The notes under the pieces: generated by a model
Database searches by the model: none
What the model was told of the DNA's origin: nothing
The model's input: only the letters and a program-made list of their open reading frames with translations
Assembly: GCA_964472195.1 (NCBI GenBank)
Contig: CAYYJH010000005.1
Location: forward strand, 1 to 56,810
DNA from: BS750m-G4 sp964472195
Lineage (GTDB): Bacteria > Bacteroidota > Ignavibacteria > Tepidaquicellales > Tepidaquicellaceae
DNA: 56,810 bases
Reading direction: 5' to 3'
Translations under genes and position numbers: made by a program
In this document: one piece after another, positions 53,481 to 56,810 of the stretch
Layout: the number at the start of each line of letters is the position of its first letter
Numbering within the stretch: the stretch's first letter is position 1

Positions 53481-54449
53481 TTACCATGCGTACGCTTCAG
53501 GTGCATGCCCACCCGGTCCTTGCCATATCTCATCCAATAGTTTCATAGTTTCATCATCGAGTTCAATTTCGAGTGTTCGCATGCTTCCTTCTAATTGTTG
53601 CATCGTTCGTGGTCCTATGATAGGGGATGTAACAACCGAATTTTTAAGTAACCATGCTATGGCAACGTCAGCAGGTTTTTCACCGAGTTTTTTACACAAG
53701 GCTTCATAACGTTCAAGCTGGTCTCTGTGCTTTTCAAGAGCTTTTTGCACAAGCTCGCCTGCTCTTCTACCTTCGTTTACTTTTTGCAAAATACCTCCGA
53801 GCAGTCCTCCAGCCAGCGGACTCCAGGGAATAAGTGCTAATCCGAATTCCTTACATGCAGGGATAACCTCAAGCTCAACTGACCTTGCGCGCAGGTTGTA
53901 GATGCTTTGTTCCGATACAAGCCCCATAAAATTACGCATCCTTGCTTCGTACTGTGCCTGGACTATATGCATTGCTGCGAAATTGCTGCTGCCTATATAA
54001 AGAACCTTTCCTTCCTGCACGAGCAATTCCATTGCCTGCCAGATTTCTTCCCAGGGTGCACTGCGGTCAACATGATGCATTTGATAAAGGTCGATGTGGT
54101 CTGATTTAAACCGCTTAAGGCTGTCCTCGCAAGCTTTACGAATGTGATATGCGGAGAGTCCTTTATCGTTAACACCTTCACCCATCTTTCCGTAAAGTTT
54201 TGTTGCAAGTACGATTTTATCACGTCTTCCACCCTGTGACAACCATCGTCCGACTATTTGTTCGGTAATTCCTTCTCCGAGTTTCCACCCGTAGACATTT
54301 GCAGAATCGAAAAAATTAATTCCTAAATCTATTGCGCGATCCATTATTTTAAAGCTGTCTGATTCAGATGTCTGGGGTCCGAAGTTCATTGTCCCAAGGC
54401 ACAACCTGCTTACAGTTAAGCCGGTTCTACCAAAATTAGTATATTGCAT
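53481..54449 (-). CDS. Aldo/keto reductase
   Basis: A 322-residue NADPH-dependent oxidoreductase with a TIM barrel. The catalytic tetrad is Asp48 and Tyr53 (NFFDSANVYG), Lys84 (LATKLYG) and His125 (LYQMHHVD). The C-terminal cofactor motif is PIIGPRTMQQLEG. It belongs to the AKR group close to YajO/Kvbeta-like reductases. The substrate is unknown. Codon use is a little more GC-rich than the neighbours, with more GC-ending codons, which may hint at later acquisition. Confidence 0.92.
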   Translation of the reverse strand: MQYTNFGRTGLTVSRLCLGTMNFGPQTSESDSFKIMDRAIDLGINFFDSANVYGWKLGEGITEQIVGRWLSQGGRRDKIVLATKLYGKMGEGVNDKGLSAYHIRKACEDSLKRFKSDHIDLYQMHHVDRSAPWEEIWQAMELLVQEGKVLYIGSSNFAAMHIVQAQYEARMRNFMGLVSEQSIYNLRARSVELEVIPACKEFGLALIPWSPLAGGLLGGILQKVNEGRRAGELVQKALEKHRDQLERYEALCKKLGEKPADVAIAWLLKNSVVTSPIIGPRTMQQLEGSMRTLEIELDDETMKLLDEIWQGPGGHAPEAYAW

Positions 54450-54830
54450 ATTTTGTTCTTCTTTTTATTTCTTCAATACGAGTAAGATAAACTATAAGAT
54501 AATAATTATCAAGTTCGGATTTTTTTAGTATGGTAGTAATATAGGTATTGTCATAAAGTAAAGTTCTTGCTGTCAATATTATTAGTGGTACTACTTAATT
54601 AAAATTGATATAGTAAATCGATTTATACTGAGAGTGAAATGATTTTTCTTCATATTATTTGTTTTCATTAAGTAACCTTTAATTAAATACAAAAAATTTG
54701 TATAATTTATACGAATCAAAACTAAGCATATTAAATAATTTTTATAAATTTAATTTGAAACGAAAATATGGAAAGCGATATTTTATTAGTTGGTTCATTG
54801 GGATAGATTATTGTATGGTCAATACTCGGA
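54450..54830. other. Intergenic region with palindromes and a possible lost gene start
   Basis: 381 bp of AT-rich DNA. Two overlapping palindromes sit at 54687-54703 (ATACAAA, three A, TTTGTAT) and 54700-54712 (GTATAA, T, TTATAC). An ATG at 54768 opens a frame that is in phase with the next gene but is broken by a TAG at 54804. Confidence 0.5.
54687..54712. promoter_or_regulatory. Two overlapping short palindromes, possible operator
   Basis: A 7-bp-arm palindrome and a 6-bp-arm palindrome share four bases about 55 bp before the ATG at 54768. The spacing and place fit a repressor site, but in AT-rich DNA chance is plausible. Confidence 0.3.
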
Positions 54831-55217
54831 TTGAAATTAAGAAGGGAGCATATTGTCTGGTTAGATAAGATTGATAACATCTCAAAGAAAGGGGACCTTA
54901 ATAAATTCTGGAATACGTTCGATAGTTTTAAAAAGCATGTTGCAGCTCATGCTCACACAATCTGTTATTCGAGCTTAGTATTTATTTTAGGTTTATATAT
55001 GAAGGCTGGGCTCATTGAATATTCTTCAACTTTTTTGATAGTGCTTGCATTTTGGATACTGGTGGGAACTATAATAGAAAGTATTGGTGATTATTTTCGA
55101 AACCTTCCGATGGAGGCGGGCAGGGGTATTATTTCCCTGACGGGTTTAATTGTGAACTTTGTTGATTTAATACCTTTCAAAAAGTACAACAGCAGGGCAA
55201 GTACTTTTAAGAACTAA
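54831..55217 (+). CDS. Small membrane protein, probably truncated by an upstream TAG
   Basis: The readable frame has 128 residues starting at a TTG. It has a short amphipathic N-terminus, then two membrane helices (about 43-59 and 65-85, LVFILGLYMKAGLIEYSS and FLIVLAFWILVGTIIES). No family is recognised. The same frame continues upstream through a TAG (54804-54806) to an ATG at 54768; together these upstream codons would encode a third hydrophobic helix (DILLVGSLG, stop, IIVWSILGL). TGG to TAG is a one-base change, so a nonsense mutation or sequencing error in a ~150-residue protein is likely. Confidence 0.6.
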   Translation: MKLRREHIVWLDKIDNISKKGDLNKFWNTFDSFKKHVAAHAHTICYSSLVFILGLYMKAGLIEYSSTFLIVLAFWILVGTIIESIGDYFRNLPMEAGRGIISLTGLIVNFVDLIPFKKYNSRASTFKN

Positions 55218-55242
55218 TGTGATTTTCTTATTAGATTTTAAC

Positions 55243-55271
55243 TTGAAAAGAAATATTAAAAATTCTATGTT
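55243..55271 (+). promoter_or_regulatory. Possible sigma70-type promoter of the IscA-family gene
   Basis: TTGAAA at 55243-55248 and TATGTT at 55266-55271 are 17 nt apart. The second box overlaps the left end of the 35-bp palindrome. Promoter consensus in this phylum may differ, so this is a tentative call. Confidence 0.35.
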
Positions 55272-55301
55272 AAATAGGACTAATTTAGTCTTATTTAACA
55301 T
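55267..55301. promoter_or_regulatory. 35-bp near-perfect palindrome, candidate operator
   Basis: Two 17-base arms around a single central T match at 16 of 17 positions; the remaining pair would be G-U in RNA. The core is GGACTAA-T-TTAGTCT. It lies 40 bp before the ATG of the IscA-family gene and overlaps a possible -10 box. The one-base centre and lack of a T-run argue against a terminator. The GACTAA/TTAGTC core recalls dyads bound by Rrf2-family Fe-S regulators (recall, unverified). Confidence 0.65.
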
Positions 55302-55341
55302 TAAATCATCAATACTTTAAAAAAATGAATAGGAGAAATTA

Positions 55342-55665
55342 ATGATACAATTAACTGAGAAAGCATCAGAACATATAAAATCTTTAATGAGTAGGGAAGG
55401 GAAGTCCGACTTTGGATTAAGAGTTGGAGTTAAAGGAGGAGGATGTTCCGGATTATCTTACTATATGGGTTTTCAGGATAAAGCAGGGCAGGAAGATACA
55501 GTATATGAAATAAACGGTATTAAAATATTCTTAGATAAACCAAGCGAAGCATATCTTTCAGGAACCGAATTGGATTATGCGGATGATTTAAACGGAGCAG
55601 GATTTGTTTTCAAAAATCCAAATGCAAAGAGGACCTGCTCATGTGGTGATTCATTCTGCGCCTAA
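55342..55665 (+). CDS. IscA/ErpA/SufA-type Fe-S carrier
   Basis: A 107-residue A-type carrier that passes Fe-S clusters to target proteins. The three cluster Cys are Cys35 (GGGCSGLSY), Cys99 and Cys101 (TCSCGDSFC), at the same numbers as in E. coli IscA. A further Cys106 is near the C-terminus. It could be IscA, SufA or ErpA; sequence alone does not decide. An AGGAG site precedes the ATG. It is the first gene of a short Fe-S/redox run and lies behind a striking palindrome. Confidence 0.93.
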   Translation: MIQLTEKASEHIKSLMSREGKSDFGLRVGVKGGGCSGLSYYMGFQDKAGQEDTVYEINGIKIFLDKPSEAYLSGTELDYADDLNGAGFVFKNPNAKRTCSCGDSFCA

Positions 55666-55667
55666 AT

Positions 55668-55922
55668 ATGAAAAGTATGCTAATTAAAATTGATATAATC
55701 GATTATTTGGAGAATGGAATAATCAAAGAGGAATCATTCCGCAAAAAAATCGAAGAAACCGACTGGAGTTTGTACAAAGACGAAAAGGTTTTTCTTCAAG
55801 GCTGTGATAAAATTCCGATACCCACATGGGCGTATCTAATATTAATATCTAAATTAATACCAAAAGCTACAAAGATTTATTGGGGCGATCCATGTAATGC
55901 ATTCATTATCTATAAACGATAA
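55668..55922 (+). CDS. DUF2480-like short protein
   Basis: An 84-residue protein starting two bases after the IscA-family stop. IKEESFRKKIEETDWSLYKDEKV, then CDKIPIPTWAYLILISKLIPKA and YWGDP resemble the conserved core of DUF2480, a Bacteroidetes family of about 165 residues, so this is either a compact relative or a shortened copy. The full-length family is often found with SUF genes (recall), which fits this place. Function unknown. Confidence 0.7.
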   Translation: MKSMLIKIDIIDYLENGIIKEESFRKKIEETDWSLYKDEKVFLQGCDKIPIPTWAYLILISKLIPKATKIYWGDPCNAFIIYKR

Positions 55923-55966
55923 TGTTGAAATATTTCGGCTTTGATTTTTAGAAAGACAATATCATT

Positions 55967-56368
55967 ATGGAAAACGAATTGATAATTCTATTTGATGGTG
56001 TATGTAATTTTTGTAATTCGACAGTTCAATTCATTATAAAAAAGGACACACAAACTAAATTTAAATTTGCTGCATTACAATCCCGTACAGGTAATGATCT
56101 ATTAGTGAAACATGGTCTCAAAGTGGATGGGTTAGATACAATTGTTTTATTGAAGAAAGGATTTGTATTTTTGAGAAGTGATGCTGCTTTACAAATTGCA
56201 AAAGAATTGGTTATGCCCTGGAGGATACTTGTAATTTTCAAAATCATCCCGAAGTTTATAAGAGATTTCCTGTACGATGTTTTTGCTAAACACAGATATA
56301 GATGGTTTGGAAAAAGAGATAAATGTCTTATCCCTACGCAGGAATTAAGACAGAAATTTTTGGAATAA
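55967..56368 (+). CDS. DCC family thiol-disulfide oxidoreductase (DUF393)
   Basis: A 133-residue protein of the DCC/DUF393 family. The N-terminal motif is LFDGVCNFCNSTVQFI, with Asp10, Cys13 and Cys16 in the D-x-x-C-x-x-C form that names the family. The C-terminal part has the usual KHRYRWFGKRDKC. Members are predicted thioredoxin-like redox proteins with unknown partners. It follows the DUF2480-like gene by 44 nt on the same strand. Confidence 0.9.
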   Translation: MENELIILFDGVCNFCNSTVQFIIKKDTQTKFKFAALQSRTGNDLLVKHGLKVDGLDTIVLLKKGFVFLRSDAALQIAKELVMPWRILVIFKIIPKFIRDFLYDVFAKHRYRWFGKRDKCLIPTQELRQKFLE

Positions 56369-56571
56369 TGCAATTTACTAAAATGTTTGTGTGAACATTT
56401 CCATATCCGCAAATAAATATTCTTTGCTATCCAAAATCAAATTGAAAAATATTTTTGAAATTTGTATTATTAACTATAACAAATACTTTAAAATGTATTC
56501 TAATTTTATGCATCTGATATGAAGGTGTATAACAAATTTATCTTTAACTTTTAATAAAGGAGTAAATAGTT

Positions 56572-56810
56572 ATGTCAGAAGCAATAGTTGCAAGTAAAAC
56601 GCCTTTTGCAGTCGAGGTAAAAGAAGGTGAGAAGTATTTTTGGTGCCAATGCGGTAAGAGTATGCTTCAGCCTTTTTGTGACGGTTCACATAAAGATACG
56701 GATTTTACACCGGTGATGTACACAGCAGATAAAGATCGAACGGTTTATTTCTGTGGATGCAAAAAAACTAAGAATCAGCCATTGTGTGATGGCAGTCATA
56801 AACAGCTTGC
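56572..56810 (+). CDS. CDGSH iron-sulfur domain protein, cut by window end
   Basis: The reading frame starts at an ATG with a strong AAAGGAG site and runs off the window after 79 codons. Two CDGSH domains are complete: CQCGKSMLQPFCDGSH (about 25-40) and CGCKKTKNQPLCDGSH (about 62-77). Each binds a [2Fe-2S] cluster through three Cys and one His. Small bacterial two-CDGSH proteins of about 80-90 residues are known and are linked to redox or Fe-S handling. It continues the Fe-S/redox run. Confidence 0.9.
   Translation, partial: MSEAIVASKTPFAVEVKEGEKYFWCQCGKSMLQPFCDGSHKDTDFTPVMYTADKDRTVYFCGCKKTKNQPLCDGSHKQL

Overview
The window is AT-rich DNA from a free-living bacterium of the Bacteroidetes/Chlorobi/Ignavibacteriae superphylum, most likely Ignavibacteria or a close relative (inference). 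Three large secreted proteins end in type IX secretion sorting domains of the Asn-Tyr/Phe-Pro-Asn-Pro-Phe-Asn-Pro type. The ileS / DksA-like / lspA order, a bactofilin next to an M23 peptidase, and a DUF2480-like protein fit the same group. Ribosome binding sites are present at some genes and absent at others, and TTG and GTG starts occur. TAG is an ordinary stop here. There is one 100-N assembly gap (48406-48505). I saw no rRNA, tRNA, CRISPR array or transposase.

Left part (1-12 kb): two T9SS-exported BNR/YCF48-like proteins, each followed by a clear hairpin terminator. Next is a tight hpnC-hpnD-hpnE operon that makes squalene from farnesyl diphosphate, and a 1421-residue activator-type ATPase fused to a DUF2229-like reductase region. 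Middle (12-36 kb): housekeeping genes, namely secA, a two-cluster ferredoxin, lspA / DksA-like / ileS, an acylating aldehyde dehydrogenase with a PflX-like radical SAM protein, fmt/def, an M3-like peptidase, a divergent EF-G paralogue, a TerC family membrane protein, a prolyl oligopeptidase, and a selD-selU pair for selenium modification of tRNA.

Right part (36-57 kb): a ClC channel/transporter, then a small accessory island (a BglII-like restriction-modification pair and a DUF5677-like gene) that contains or borders GC-richer palindromic elements. HtrA, bactofilin/M23, a lipoprotein, an oligopeptide ABC ATPase, a third T9SS protein and a TauE/SafE exporter follow. After the gap comes a six-gene minus-strand run (radical SAM, methyltransferase, cupin, GNAT, DUF429, membrane-anchored methyltransferase) that may be a co-transcribed pathway of unknown product. 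The right end holds an Fe-S-related run (IscA family, DUF2480-like, DCC thioredoxin-like, CDGSH protein). Its first gene lies behind a near-perfect 35-bp palindrome that overlaps a possible promoter.

Most of the window is ordinary chromosomal backbone. The best candidates for something new are the palindrome before the IscA-family gene, the DksA-like protein with a histone-H1-like repeat tail and an extra CxxC pair, the six-gene radical SAM/cupin/methyltransferase run, and the restriction island with its palindromic elements. None of these can be called a new system from sequence reading alone.
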